This document shows, piece after piece, positions 39,304-48,880 of a stretch of 64,000 nucleotides of DNA (position 1 is the first letter of the stretch; each line of letters starts with the position of its first letter). The position numbers and the translations under genes are program-made. The notes beneath the pieces are model-generated. The model had not been told where the DNA came from and ran no database searches. It saw only the letters and a program-made list of their open reading frames with translations. This DNA comes from Rhodocyclales bacterium GT-UBC (GTDB lineage: Bacteria > Pseudomonadota > Gammaproteobacteria > Burkholderiales > Rhodocyclaceae): positions 145,128 through 209,127 of the forward strand of contig QXPY01000012.1 of assembly GCA_003583745.1 (NCBI GenBank), given 5' to 3'.

Positions 39304-39897
39304 ATGCGTCCGACCCTGCCCGCCACCCTGTTGCTTTCCGCCCTCCTTGCCGCCTGTGTGTCGACCAAGGACGTCCCGGTCAACAAGAACATTTCGCAAA
39401 ACAGCCAGCTCAAGGTTCACCCCGGTCTGGTCGGGCAGGCGATCCCGGCAGAACTGCAGACGGACATGCGTCCAAGCCAGCCCAACGTCGCCCCCGATCT
39501 GGGCGCCACGACGGGCAGCACCAGGACACCGTCGCGACCGGCCGAGCCGGGGGCACAACCGGCGGCGCGCAGCATTTATTTCGATTTCGACAGTGCCAGC
39601 CTGAAAGGCGAGTTCGAACCGGTCCTGCAAGCCCACGCGCGCTATCTGGCCAGCCATCCGAAAGCCAAAATCCGTGTCGAGGGCAGCGCCGACGAACGCG
39701 GCAGTCCTGAGTACAACCGTCAACTCGGCCTGAAACGCGCCGAAACCGTCCGCCAGAAGCTGATTGCGCAAGGCGCACAGGAAAAGCAGGTCAGCGCCAG
39801 GACCCTGGGTGAAGCGCGCCCCAAGCAAGCCGGTCATGACGAGCAATCCTGGGCCGAGAATCGCCGGGCCGACCTGGTCTACGAAGCCGAGCACTGA
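39304..39897 (+). CDS. OmpA-family (Pal-like) outer-membrane lipoprotein
   Basis: A 197-residue lipoprotein. The signal peptide ends in a lipobox LLAAC with Cys19 as the lipidation site. A flexible Pro/Gly-rich linker (about 30-90) leads to an OmpA C-terminal peptidoglycan-binding domain (about 93-195: YFDFDSASL, VEGSADERGSPEYNRQLGLKRAE). It would tether the outer membrane to peptidoglycan. No tol genes adjoin, so it is probably not the Tol-associated Pal itself. Confidence 0.88.
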   Translation: MRPTLPATLLLSALLAACVSTKDVPVNKNISQNSQLKVHPGLVGQAIPAELQTDMRPSQPNVAPDLGATTGSTRTPSRPAEPGAQPAARSIYFDFDSASLKGEFEPVLQAHARYLASHPKAKIRVEGSADERGSPEYNRQLGLKRAETVRQKLIAQGAQEKQVSARTLGEARPKQAGHDEQSWAENRRADLVYEAEH

Positions 39898-39948
39898 CCA
39901 GGCGCCCTCGGCGCCCAATTCCCCCCTGCCGGCAGTACTGCCTGCACT

Positions 39949-40131
39949 TCAGGTTTCGTGCGGCTCTGGCGTCTTGCTGCGCAAATGCGCCAGCCATTCA
40001 GAAAACGGAATCTCCGCCACCGCCGGCAGACGGCGCTCGACCGCCCGGCGACGCTCGCTCCAGCCGCTCGGCGGCCCGGCGTCGATGGCTCGGCGATCAG
40101 CCCCGATCCGTTTTTTTCTGCCATTGACCAT
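39949..40131 (-). CDS. Small basic protein, function unknown
   Basis: A 60-residue protein rich in Arg, with an RRAIDAGPPSGWSERRRAVERRLP segment and a C-terminal EIPFSEWLAHLRS motif. GGGAG seven bases before the ATG supports translation. The Arg-rich repeats could bind nucleic acid, but this is speculation. It is convergent to the OmpA-type gene, 51 bp away. I recognise the pattern only as a conserved-looking small protein. Confidence 0.6.
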   Translation of the reverse strand: MVNGRKKRIGADRRAIDAGPPSGWSERRRAVERRLPAVAEIPFSEWLAHLRSKTPEPHET

Positions 40132-40416
40132 CGTTTTCTCCCGAGACGGATTGCATTCGGACGGGAATTTGCCCCCGGCTGAACGGTCAATTTGACTTTA
40201 TCGACAAGGCGCCGGTGTTGCAGTGAAGGAATTCACGGCCGCCCTCCGGACACTGCGGCGCCCATGTCATTTTGTGCATTTCGCCACATTCCCCGACAAA
40301 AGAACGGGACAAGGATTACACTCTCGCCCCTGCGCCACCTCCTTCTGGCGGCCCCCTTATCCGGCGCGACCGGCCTTGTGCCCCCCTTTCGCCAATACTA
40401 TTCAAAGGTTTTACCG
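40132..40416. other. Non-coding gap upstream of the winged-helix-like gene
   Basis: About 285 bp between the divergent small Arg-rich gene and the winged-helix-like gene. It should hold both promoters. I see no gene-like frame with plausible codon use and no strong hairpin. Confidence 0.4.
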
Positions 40417-40905
40417 ATGCACCCGGTCACCGATGCAGATGCCCTCGTCCTCCTGTCCACCGCCCTCGCCTCGAAACGGCGTCCGGCCGAACTCAGCGAG
40501 ATCATTGCCGGCATCGAACTGTTACAGGTCGCCGTCCCGTCGGCCACCAAGCTGGTCGAATCCTTCGCCCGCCTCGCCATTCACGGTCTGCTCCGCCAAC
40601 ACGATACGGCTTATTCCCTGACTCCTGCCGGCGAAGGCCTCGTCGCCGACCTGCCGTCCAAGGCCGCCGCCGACGAGCGCCTGTTCATCCTGCGCGACAC
40701 GCTCAGCCAGTACCCTGCCGGGACGCCGCAAGCCGCCATCGTGATCGACGCCGAGCAGGTCGGCACGGCCATCGCCGCGCATCAAGCGGCCGCCCGCCAA
40801 GCCACCCACAACTTGCTGCTGCCCAAGCCGAAGCCTGAAGCGGGCCAGAGCCGGCCCGGCCAACGTGCCCGCAAGCCGATGGCCGCGGGCAAACGCAAGC
40901 GTTGA
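40417..40905 (+). CDS. Conserved hypothetical protein with winged-helix-like N-terminus
   Basis: A 162-residue protein of unknown function. Residues about 10-75 look like a winged helix (SATKLVESFARLAIHGLLRQHDTAYSLTPAGEGLVADL), and the C-terminal 35 residues are Lys/Arg/Pro rich. It could bind RNA or DNA. The ATG at 40417 follows AAAGG; the frame extends upstream to 40192 but that part reads as non-coding. The next gene, dbpA, starts 8 bp later, so a shared role in RNA metabolism is possible. Confidence 0.7.
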   Translation: MHPVTDADALVLLSTALASKRRPAELSEIIAGIELLQVAVPSATKLVESFARLAIHGLLRQHDTAYSLTPAGEGLVADLPSKAAADERLFILRDTLSQYPAGTPQAAIVIDAEQVGTAIAAHQAAARQATHNLLLPKPKPEAGQSRPGQRARKPMAAGKRKR

Positions 40906-40913
40906 GCCAGGCG

Positions 40914-42332
<1,419 letters not shown>

Positions 42333-42337
42333 GCCGG

Positions 42338-42892
42338 CTAGTCGGCCGGCCCGACATCCAGCCCGATCTCCGGCGGCCCCCACAAGGGCGGCCCGCCGGC
42401 ATCGAGGTAAAGCAGGTAGGCGCGCAGGTCGAATTCCAGCTGGAAGTAGTCGGGCGCCATGTGCTGGCAAAGCTGGTAGAAGGCCTTGTCGTGCTCCCGC
42501 TCGCGCAGGTGCGCCAGCTCATGGACGACAATCATGCGCAGGAAATCCGGCGGCGTCTCGCGAAACACCGTCGCCACCCGGATTTCCCGCTTGGCCTTGA
42601 GCTTGCCCCCTTGCACCCGGGAAATCGCCGTATGGGTGCCGAGCGCCTGACTGATCACCCGCAGCTTGCTGTCGTAGGCCACCTTGCTCAACTGGCCGGC
42701 ATTGCGCAGGTATTCGCCCTTCATTGCCTGGACGTAATCGTAGAGCGCCTTGTCGGTACGCACCGCGTGCGCCGCCGGGTATTTCTGCAGCAGGGCCTTG
42801 CCCAGGCTGCCATCGGCGATCAGGCGATGCACCGCGTCGACCAGGTGGGCGGGATAACCGGCAAGGTAGTTGGGCGGCGGCTTGGGACGCAT
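42338..42892 (-). CDS. YgjP-type zinc metallopeptidase-like protein
   Basis: A 184-residue protein of the YgjP/DUF45 family. The zinc site is H124-E125-L-A-H128 with a further His134 (HELAHLREREHDKAF). Substrates are unknown in the family. The start MRPKPPPNYL at 42892 is chosen because the frame further upstream crosses the palindromic terminator of the neighbouring TonB gene; the ribosome site is weak, so the start is uncertain. It is convergent with dbpA, only 5 bp apart. Confidence 0.82.
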   Translation of the reverse strand: MRPKPPPNYLAGYPAHLVDAVHRLIADGSLGKALLQKYPAAHAVRTDKALYDYVQAMKGEYLRNAGQLSKVAYDSKLRVISQALGTHTAISRVQGGKLKAKREIRVATVFRETPPDFLRMIVVHELAHLREREHDKAFYQLCQHMAPDYFQLEFDLRAYLLYLDAGGPPLWGPPEIGLDVGPAD

Positions 42893-42900
42893 GCTCGACA

Positions 42901-42937
42901 GAAAGAAAAGCGGGGCGGGCATTCTAGCCCGCCCCGC
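42901..42937 (-). terminator. Rho-independent terminator of the TonB receptor gene (minus strand)
   Basis: An 11-bp perfect stem GCGGGGCGGGC/GCCCGCCCCGC (42910-42920 and 42927-42937) with a 6-base loop. The A-rich tract 42901-42909 gives CTTTTCTTTC on the minus strand. It lies 26 bp past the stop of the leftward TonB receptor gene. Confidence 0.9.
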
Positions 42938-42962
42938 TGCCATCGCGCCGCTTGGGCAAATA

Positions 42963-45083
42963 TTAGAAGTTGGTGCGCAGCGTCACGGCCGCGGTGCGCG
43001 GTGCGCCCGGCATGTTGTAGTCGTTCGCCCCGCTATGCGCCGCAACGAAATACTTGCGGTCGAAAAGGTTCTTCAGGGTGAAGCTGACATCGAAGCGGCC
43101 GCTGCGGTAATACAAGCCGGAATCCGCCACCACGTAGCTGTCGAGCTTGACCGCTTCGTCATTCGACGCGTAACGCGCCCCGACATACTGGGCACCGCCC
43201 CCGACGCTGAAACCGTGGCCCAGTTCGCGATTGACCCAGAAACTGAAACTGTGCGCCGGCGTCAGCGAGGGGCGATTGCCCTCGACCGAAACCCCATTCA
43301 CCAAATCGGAGGACTTGGTGATTTCCGCATCAAGGAAGGCGTAGCCGACCTGCACCTGCCACTTGGCGGCGACTTCGCCGGAGAGGGCGATTTCGACACC
43401 GCGCGTACGCTGGCTGCCGGTCGCCGCATAATCGACCGAATTGTTCGGATCGCTGGTCAGGATGTTGTCCCGCGTGACGTTGAACAAGGCTGCCGTCAGG
43501 GCTGATTTGCCCTGGTTCAGATCGTACTTGGCACCGATTTCATAACTGGTCGTCCGCTCCGGACGGAACTGATCGCTGTTGCGGCGGAAGGTGAAGCTGT
43601 CGGCAATCGGCTGAAAGGAACGACTGGCCGAGGCGTAGTAGGAGCTGACCGGATCGGGCTGATAAACGACACCAAGGCGCGGACTCCACACCTGATCAGT
43701 CCGTTGCAGATCGAGGTTGGTCGCCGTCAGGTCGTCACGCTTCTGGCTGATCCGGTCGTAACGCAAGCCGGCCAGGACCTTCCAGCGCTCGCCAAGGGAG
43801 ATCATGTCCTGCACGTAGAGTGCTGCGATATCGACCCGATTGTCGTTGTTGTTGCTGGCCGGTGCCGCGAGGTTGATTTCCGGCAGGACGACCAGTTGCG
43901 GGTTGAACAGGCTGTAAGTCGCGGCGTTGGCCCGCGCCCAGAGCTTTTCCTGCTTGTGCTGCTGGCCGATCTCGACGCCATAGAGCAGGTCATGGCGCAC
44001 CGCGCCTTGCTCGATCTGCTGGCTCAGTTCGGTCTGGTTATAGACGCCCTGCTCGTCGCGCAAGCGCTTGTTGCGCGCGATCGTCACCGTCGAGGCAGCG
44101 CCCCGGTCGGTCACGCGCGAGATGGTGGTGTAGTTGCGGTCGAGCGAATAATCGTAGGCGCGCGTCACGTTGCGCAGGCGCAGGTTCGGCGCCAGGCGGT
44201 GCTCGATGGTCGCCGTACCGGCCGCCACATCGGTCTGGACATAAGTCTGGTCCTTGCCGCGGGCTGAACCGAAATAGGTCGACCGATCGACATCGACCGG
44301 CTTGCCGCGATAGGCCGGCACGCCCTGGTCGGCCAGTCGGCGATCGTCAAGAAACTCGCCCTGCAGCAGCACCGTCGTCCCCTCCGCCACATTGAACTGC
44401 GCCGAAGGCGAAATGGCATCGCGCTTGATGAAATACTGGTCGCGGAAACCCTGCGAATCCTCATGCGCCCCGGTCACCCGGAAGCGAGCCGAATCGGCCG
44501 CATTGGCCAGGCCGAGATCGCCTTCGACACGCTGCTGACCGTGCTGGTCGACAGTCAGCGCCACCGACTGCACCGGCGTCGCCTGCGGCTTCTTGGTCAC
44601 CCGGTTGATCAGGCCGCCGGCCGAGCCGCGACCGTAGAGCACGGAAGCCGGCCCTTTCAGCACCTCGATCCGTTCGACATTCGACAGGTCGCGGAAATAC
44701 ATCGCATCGTCGCGAACGCCATCGACAAACTGGTCGTTGATCGCCGAAAAACCACGGATCGTCACCTGGTCGCGCTGCCCGTCGCCGACCGACAAACCGA
44801 CGCCCGGCACCGCCCGCAGGACATCCTGATAGGACGTGGCATTCTGGTCCTCGATCAACTCGCGGGTAATGACGTTGATCGTCTGCGGCACGTCTTTCAA
44901 GGGCACCGCAATCTTGGTGGCGGCGCTGCTGACCGGGGCGAAGTAGGCGCTACCGGCGGCATTGCCGCTGCCGACGACATGAACCGGCGGCAGCTCGGTA
45001 TCGGCAGCCCAAGCCAGCGAAGAACCGGCCAACACGAACAAGGATGAAATCCGCACGGCAAGCGGACGACGAAGAAACAACAT
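42963..45083 (-). CDS. TonB-dependent siderophore receptor (catecholate/Fiu-like)
   Basis: A 706-residue outer-membrane receptor. Signal peptide about 1-27 (LFVLAGSSLAWA), plug domain (about 60-165: VPQTINVITRELIEDQNATSYQDVLRAVPGV split across DQVTIRGFSA and ERIEVLKGPASVLYGRGSAGG) and a beta barrel ending in LRTNF with the terminal Phe. The plug resembles Fiu-type catecholate siderophore receptors; the exact ligand is inferred. GGGAG eight bases before the ATG at 45083 decides the start. A Fur-like box lies at 45242 and a terminator follows the stop. Confidence 0.92.
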   Translation of the reverse strand: MLFLRRPLAVRISSLFVLAGSSLAWAADTELPPVHVVGSGNAAGSAYFAPVSSAATKIAVPLKDVPQTINVITRELIEDQNATSYQDVLRAVPGVGLSVGDGQRDQVTIRGFSAINDQFVDGVRDDAMYFRDLSNVERIEVLKGPASVLYGRGSAGGLINRVTKKPQATPVQSVALTVDQHGQQRVEGDLGLANAADSARFRVTGAHEDSQGFRDQYFIKRDAISPSAQFNVAEGTTVLLQGEFLDDRRLADQGVPAYRGKPVDVDRSTYFGSARGKDQTYVQTDVAAGTATIEHRLAPNLRLRNVTRAYDYSLDRNYTTISRVTDRGAASTVTIARNKRLRDEQGVYNQTELSQQIEQGAVRHDLLYGVEIGQQHKQEKLWARANAATYSLFNPQLVVLPEINLAAPASNNNDNRVDIAALYVQDMISLGERWKVLAGLRYDRISQKRDDLTATNLDLQRTDQVWSPRLGVVYQPDPVSSYYASASRSFQPIADSFTFRRNSDQFRPERTTSYEIGAKYDLNQGKSALTAALFNVTRDNILTSDPNNSVDYAATGSQRTRGVEIALSGEVAAKWQVQVGYAFLDAEITKSSDLVNGVSVEGNRPSLTPAHSFSFWVNRELGHGFSVGGGAQYVGARYASNDEAVKLDSYVVADSGLYYRSGRFDVSFTLKNLFDRKYFVAAHSGANDYNMPGAPRTAAVTLRTNF

Positions 45084-45241
45084 CGATGGAACTCCCAAGA
45101 ACGGAGTTCGAATGGCGCGCCAAACGCGCCACGCTCCCCCCGAAATGAATAAACCGGCACCAAGGCGACAGGGGGCTGGCTATTCGAATCGGGAAATTCT
45201 TTTGCTGGCGAGTCTCGAGCCCGAAGGCCCAAACCTTGCGC

Positions 45242-45268
45242 AATGATTATTGCGAACGATTCTCATTT
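45242..45268 (-). promoter_or_regulatory. Fur-like box upstream of the TonB receptor
   Basis: An AT-rich tract, AATGATTATTGCGAACGATTCTCATT, about 160 bp before the receptor start matches the repeated GATAAT-like hexamers of Fur boxes. Iron repression of the receptor is expected. Confidence 0.7.
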
Positions 45269-45303
45269 TACAATTTCTTACATTTGCGTCAAGCCCAGTC
45301 CCT

Positions 45304-45975
45304 TCACAGCCTGAACAACGCGCCGAACAAGGCACCGGCCAGCCCCAGCGAAACCAAGCCCCAACCCAAGCGGGCGGAACCGTGCAGTCGCGTCCACAAG
45401 CACAAGCCGGAAACCCCCATCAAGGCCAGCGCCAGGGCGGCGCTATCGGCGAAAAGCACCCAGGGTGCCGCCAAACCGATGCCCATGTGGTAGCGCGCCA
45501 GGGTCATGCCCAGATTGGGTTGCCGAAGCTTGATCTCGACCCGCCGCTCGCCTCGCCAATACTCGATTTCCGCATAGCGTTCGGGCAGGTCGGCGCGAAT
45601 CGACCAGCGTTCGGGAAGTTGCAATTCGCCATCGCGCCAAGGGATCTGCCGCGCCCCCTGCTGGGTGAGCCGGATGCGCGGCAATGGCATGTCCAACTCG
45701 GCGGCAGCCCAGGCGGCCAGTTCGTCGGGCCGTTCGAATGGCGTCGGCAGCGCCATGACCACCACCGACTCGTTCTTTTCCAGAGCGGGGATCTTCAGGA
45801 TCGCCCGATGGTTCAGCAGAAAGCCGGTGATGGCGAAGAAAATCAGGGTCAGCGCGGCGTAAAAGCCGAGCCAGGCGTGCACTTTGCGCAGGAGGCGCAC
45901 GACGCCACCCGACAGGACGCGAGGCCGCCCGTTTGTGCGGGACGGCAATTCGAAAACGGATTCTTTTGAACGCAT
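45304..45975 (-). CDS. PepSY-type membrane protein
   Basis: A 223-residue inner-membrane protein of the PepSY-associated TM family. It has helices near residues 32-54 (WLGFYAALTLIFFAITGFLLNH) and two more near 170-220 (AAPWVLFADSAALALALMGVSG, LGWGLVSLGLAGALFGALF), with a soluble periplasmic part between. Members often accompany siderophore receptors and may reduce or release iron at the membrane. A Fur-like box lies upstream at 46045. The TonB receptor follows on the same strand but with its own Fur box and a 220-bp gap. Confidence 0.85.
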   Translation of the reverse strand: MRSKESVFELPSRTNGRPRVLSGGVVRLLRKVHAWLGFYAALTLIFFAITGFLLNHRAILKIPALEKNESVVVMALPTPFERPDELAAWAAAELDMPLPRIRLTQQGARQIPWRDGELQLPERWSIRADLPERYAEIEYWRGERRVEIKLRQPNLGMTLARYHMGIGLAAPWVLFADSAALALALMGVSGLCLWTRLHGSARLGWGLVSLGLAGALFGALFRL

Positions 45976-46044
45976 ATTTTTCCGGCCGCCGCCCGTCGCC
46001 GCCGGCCGTCAATCGCGACCGAAAGCCCGCCTTTGGCCCCAATT

Positions 46045-46067
46045 AATGAGATTGGTTCTTATTATCA
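46045..46067 (-). promoter_or_regulatory. Fur-like box upstream of the PepSY gene
   Basis: AATGAGATTGGTTCTTATTATC resembles the Fur consensus (GAGAAT/ATTCTC-like hexamers). It is 70 bp before the PepSY start codon and 70 bp before the riboswitch on the other strand, so it might also touch the promoter of the cobalamin operon. Confidence 0.65.
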
Positions 46068-46138
46068 CACATTCCAGCCTCCCGCCCTGCACCGCTGCTT
46101 CTTGCTCTCACCGTGCATATTCGGCTACCCTTCGCCTG

Positions 46139-46330
46139 TTCAAGGTGTCCGCCCGGTTATCTACCGGGGGGATGAAACGGGAAGTCCGGTGACGTCAGGC
46201 ACAACATGCCCCCGACCATTCCGGCGCAGCCCCCGCTGCTGTAAGCCTGACGAGTTTGCCCTACGCCACTGTGTTCGCACGGGAAGGTCGGCCAACGAGG
46301 ATGAAGGTGAGCCAGAAGACCGGCCTCGAA
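46139..46330 (+). ncRNA. Cobalamin riboswitch controlling the cob/cbi operon
   Basis: Conserved elements appear in order: GATGAAACGGGAAGTCCGGTG, the B12-box-like core GCAGCCCCCGCTGCTGTAAGCC and the 3' segment GAGCCAGAAGACCGGCC. Adenosylcobalamin binding would reduce expression of the downstream cbiM and corrin genes. Ends are approximate. The expression platform follows at 46362-46407. Confidence 0.95.
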
Positions 46331-46361
46331 CGTTTGGGTGTGGTGCAGGCCTCGGGGTGAG

Positions 46362-46407
46362 GGCAGAACCGACCGTAGGGTTCGTCCGTTCTGCCATTGT
46401 CATTTTT
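46362..46407 (+). terminator. Putative riboswitch expression-platform hairpin
   Basis: GGCAGAAC (46362-46369) pairs with GTTCTGCC (46388-46395), followed by ATTGTCATTTTT. Being between the riboswitch and cbiM, it could act as the regulated terminator. The rest of the leader to 46503 holds no other gene. Confidence 0.6.
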
Positions 46408-46503
46408 CGCAGCCCGTGACCCACCCGGCCTTCGCGCCACGGTCCGTCTGGTGTTTTCCCCGGTGTTTTCGCCACGTCGTTCATCGTTACGAAGGGGAAC
46501 ATC

Positions 46504-47130
46504 ATGCACATAGAACCGGGCACGCTCCATGCCGTCAAAATCCTGTCCGCCAACGTCGTCGCCGGCGGCCTGCTGACCAGCCAGCTGGGACAACTGCTGC
46601 TCAAGCCGCAATTGATCCTGCGCACCCTGCTGGCCACCGTTTTCTTCACCCTCTGCATGCAGGCCTTCCATCTACCGGTCGGGCCGTCCGAACTGCACCT
46701 GGTCGGCGCCATGCCGATCTACCTGACCCTCGGCTTCGTTCCCACCCTGCTCGGTTTCGGCCTCGGCCTGCTGCTCCAGGGCCTGCTCTTCGCCCCGGCC
46801 GACCTGCTGCATCTCGGCGTCAACACGCTGTCTTTGGCCGTGCCGCTGTGCGTCCTTCATGCCGCTTTCGGCCAGCGCCTGGGCAGCCTCGATCTGAAGA
46901 CCATCCTCAAGCTCGATGCCGTGTACTACAGCGGCGTCACGCTGATGGTCGGCTTCTGGCTGTCGATCGGCGAAGTCGCCACGCCGCTCGCCGCCTGGGC
47001 TACCTTTGCCGCGTCCTACGCCAGCATCGTCATCGCCGAACCGCTGCTCACGCTGGCCATCGTCAAGGGCCTGGCCCGCTGGCCGGACAGCCGCGCCCTG
47101 CACTACTGCTTCAACCTGCGCCAGGCCTGA
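46504..47130 (+). CDS. cbiM: CbiM-like cobalt transport membrane protein
   Basis: A 208-residue inner-membrane protein. The N-terminus MHIEPGTLHAVK is characteristic of the CbiM/NikM family, whose N-terminal His/Met residues bind the metal. About six hydrophobic helices follow. It is first in the riboswitch-controlled operon, so cobalt supply is tied to B12 demand. No cbiN, cbiQ or cbiO genes adjoin, so the energising partners are elsewhere or absent. AAGGGG lies before the ATG. Confidence 0.88.
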   Translation: MHIEPGTLHAVKILSANVVAGGLLTSQLGQLLLKPQLILRTLLATVFFTLCMQAFHLPVGPSELHLVGAMPIYLTLGFVPTLLGFGLGLLLQGLLFAPADLLHLGVNTLSLAVPLCVLHAAFGQRLGSLDLKTILKLDAVYYSGVTLMVGFWLSIGEVATPLAAWATFAASYASIVIAEPLLTLAIVKGLARWPDSRALHYCFNLRQA

Positions 47131-47132
47131 GC

Positions 47133-47939
47133 ATGGCCGGCAAGGTCTGGTTTGTCGGTGCCGGTCCGGGTGACCCCGAGCTGTTGACGCTGAAGGGGCG
47201 CCGCCTGCTCGAAACGGCCGGCGCCGTGCTCTACGCCGGCTCGCTGGTCGACCAGGCGACGACCCTGTTCGCCCCGCCCGGTTGCGAGGTCCGCGACTCG
47301 AAGGACATGACGCTGGAGGAGATGAGCGCCTGGCTGCTCGAACAGAGCCGGCGCCACGCCTGCGTCGTCCGCCTGCAGACCGGCGACCCCGGCCTGTACG
47401 GCGCCCTGATCGAGATGACCCGGCCACTGACCGCCGCCGGCGTCGACTGGGCCGTCGTCCCCGGCGTTTCGTCGGCGATGGCCTCGATGGCGGCGGCCGG
47501 CGAAACCCTGACCCTGCCGGAAGTGACCCAGACGGTAATCCTCACCCGCGTTGCCGGCCGCACGCCGATGCCGCCCGGCGAGGATCTCGAAGCCCTTGCC
47601 GCGCACAAGACGACGCTCTGCATCTACCTCTCGATCACCCTGCTACACAAGGTTCAGGAAGCGCTGCTGGCCGCCGGCTGGAGCGAGGATGCACCGATTC
47701 TTGTCGTGCAGAAAGCCAGTTGGCCGAACGAGGAAAAAATCGTCCGCGGCACGATCAAGGACATCAAACGCAAGTGCCAGAACGAAAAAATCGCCAGCCA
47801 GGCGATGATCGTCGCCAGCCCGACACTGGGTGCCGCCGACTGGCCGGACCTGATCCGCTCCAAGCTCTACGACCCCGCCTTCACCCATCGCTTCCGCAAG
47901 GCAAGCGCCCCCGCCGCGATCTCGACGGAGACACTCTGA
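47133..47939 (+). CDS. cobM: Precorrin-4 C11-methyltransferase
   Basis: A 268-residue SAM-dependent tetrapyrrole methylase (CobM/CbiF). The N-terminal VWFVGAGPGDPELLTLKG, the YAGSLV block and QTGDPGLYGAL identify the C11 enzyme. It starts 2 bp after the cbiM stop and overlaps cbiX by 1-3 bp. In a pathway with early cobalt insertion the substrate would be cobalt-precorrin-4. Confidence 0.95.
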   Translation: MAGKVWFVGAGPGDPELLTLKGRRLLETAGAVLYAGSLVDQATTLFAPPGCEVRDSKDMTLEEMSAWLLEQSRRHACVVRLQTGDPGLYGALIEMTRPLTAAGVDWAVVPGVSSAMASMAAAGETLTLPEVTQTVILTRVAGRTPMPPGEDLEALAAHKTTLCIYLSITLLHKVQEALLAAGWSEDAPILVVQKASWPNEEKIVRGTIKDIKRKCQNEKIASQAMIVASPTLGAADWPDLIRSKLYDPAFTHRFRKASAPAAISTETL

Positions 47940-48874
47940 TGCACAACGACACCACCATCCTGCTCGTCGGCCACGGTTCGCGCGGCCGCGAAGGCAACAC
48001 CGAAACGATCAATTTCGCCGCCCAATGGCGCGAACGCCACCCGACCTGGCGCATCGAAACCTGCTTCATCGAACACGCCGACGTGCTACTCGACGCCGGG
48101 CTGGACCGCGCCGCCCGCGAAGCCCGCCGCGTGCTGGTCATTCCCTTCATCCTCAATGCCGCCGGCCACGTCAAGATGGAACTGCCGGCCGCCCTCGATC
48201 ACGCCCGCCAGCGCCACCCCGGCGTCGAATTCAGCGTCACCCGCCACCTCGGCATGGGGCGCGACATCTTCGCCGTGCTGCAGGCCCAGCTGGAGCGTCT
48301 GATGAAACAACTGGCCATGCCCGACCCGATGACCACCGGCGTCGTGCTGCTCGGCCGCGGCTCGTCGGATGCCGGCGCCAATGGCGAACTGGCCAAGATG
48401 GCGCGCTGGCTGTTCGAGGAAAACGACCACGAGCTGGTCGACCTCGCCTTCACCGGCGTCACCTGGCCGCGCCTGGAAAGTGTCGTGCAGCGCCAGGTCC
48501 GGCTCGGCATGATGCAGATCGCCATCGTCCCGGTCTATCTATTCACCGGCGTCCTGATCGAGCGCATCCGGCAGCAGGTCGAACGCCTGCAACAGCAGTA
48601 CCCGCAGGTCAGCTTCGCACTGGGCAGCCACTTCGGCTTCGATCCGGGCATTTTCGAACTGCTCGACAACAAGGTGAGCGGCGAAGGCGCCGCCGTGCCG
48701 ATGCTCGAATGCGACGGCTGCAAATACCGCGCCGCCGCCGAGGACGAGCACCTGCACGACCACAGCCATACCGCCACCGGCGGCGATGCCCATGGCTGCG
48801 CCCACGGTGCCCATCACCACGGGCACGATCACGGCCATGCCCATTGCCACCACGCCGAACCCGCCCACGCCTGA
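47939..48874 (+). CDS. cbiX: Sirohydrochlorin cobaltochelatase, long CbiX form with His-rich tail
   Basis: A 311-residue two-domain chelatase that inserts cobalt into sirohydrochlorin, marking the anaerobic-type (early cobalt) pathway. The active-site His12 is in LVGHGSRGREG; the second half has the degenerate GRGSSDAGANGE. A C-terminal tail (about 265-311) holds some 16 His plus Cys and Asp residues and probably binds or stores cobalt. ATG at 47939 overlaps the cobM stop. Confidence 0.95.
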   Translation: MHNDTTILLVGHGSRGREGNTETINFAAQWRERHPTWRIETCFIEHADVLLDAGLDRAAREARRVLVIPFILNAAGHVKMELPAALDHARQRHPGVEFSVTRHLGMGRDIFAVLQAQLERLMKQLAMPDPMTTGVVLLGRGSSDAGANGELAKMARWLFEENDHELVDLAFTGVTWPRLESVVQRQVRLGMMQIAIVPVYLFTGVLIERIRQQVERLQQQYPQVSFALGSHFGFDPGIFELLDNKVSGEGAAVPMLECDGCKYRAAAEDEHLHDHSHTATGGDAHGCAHGAHHHGHDHGHAHCHHAEPAHA

Positions 48875-48880
48875 GCCACC

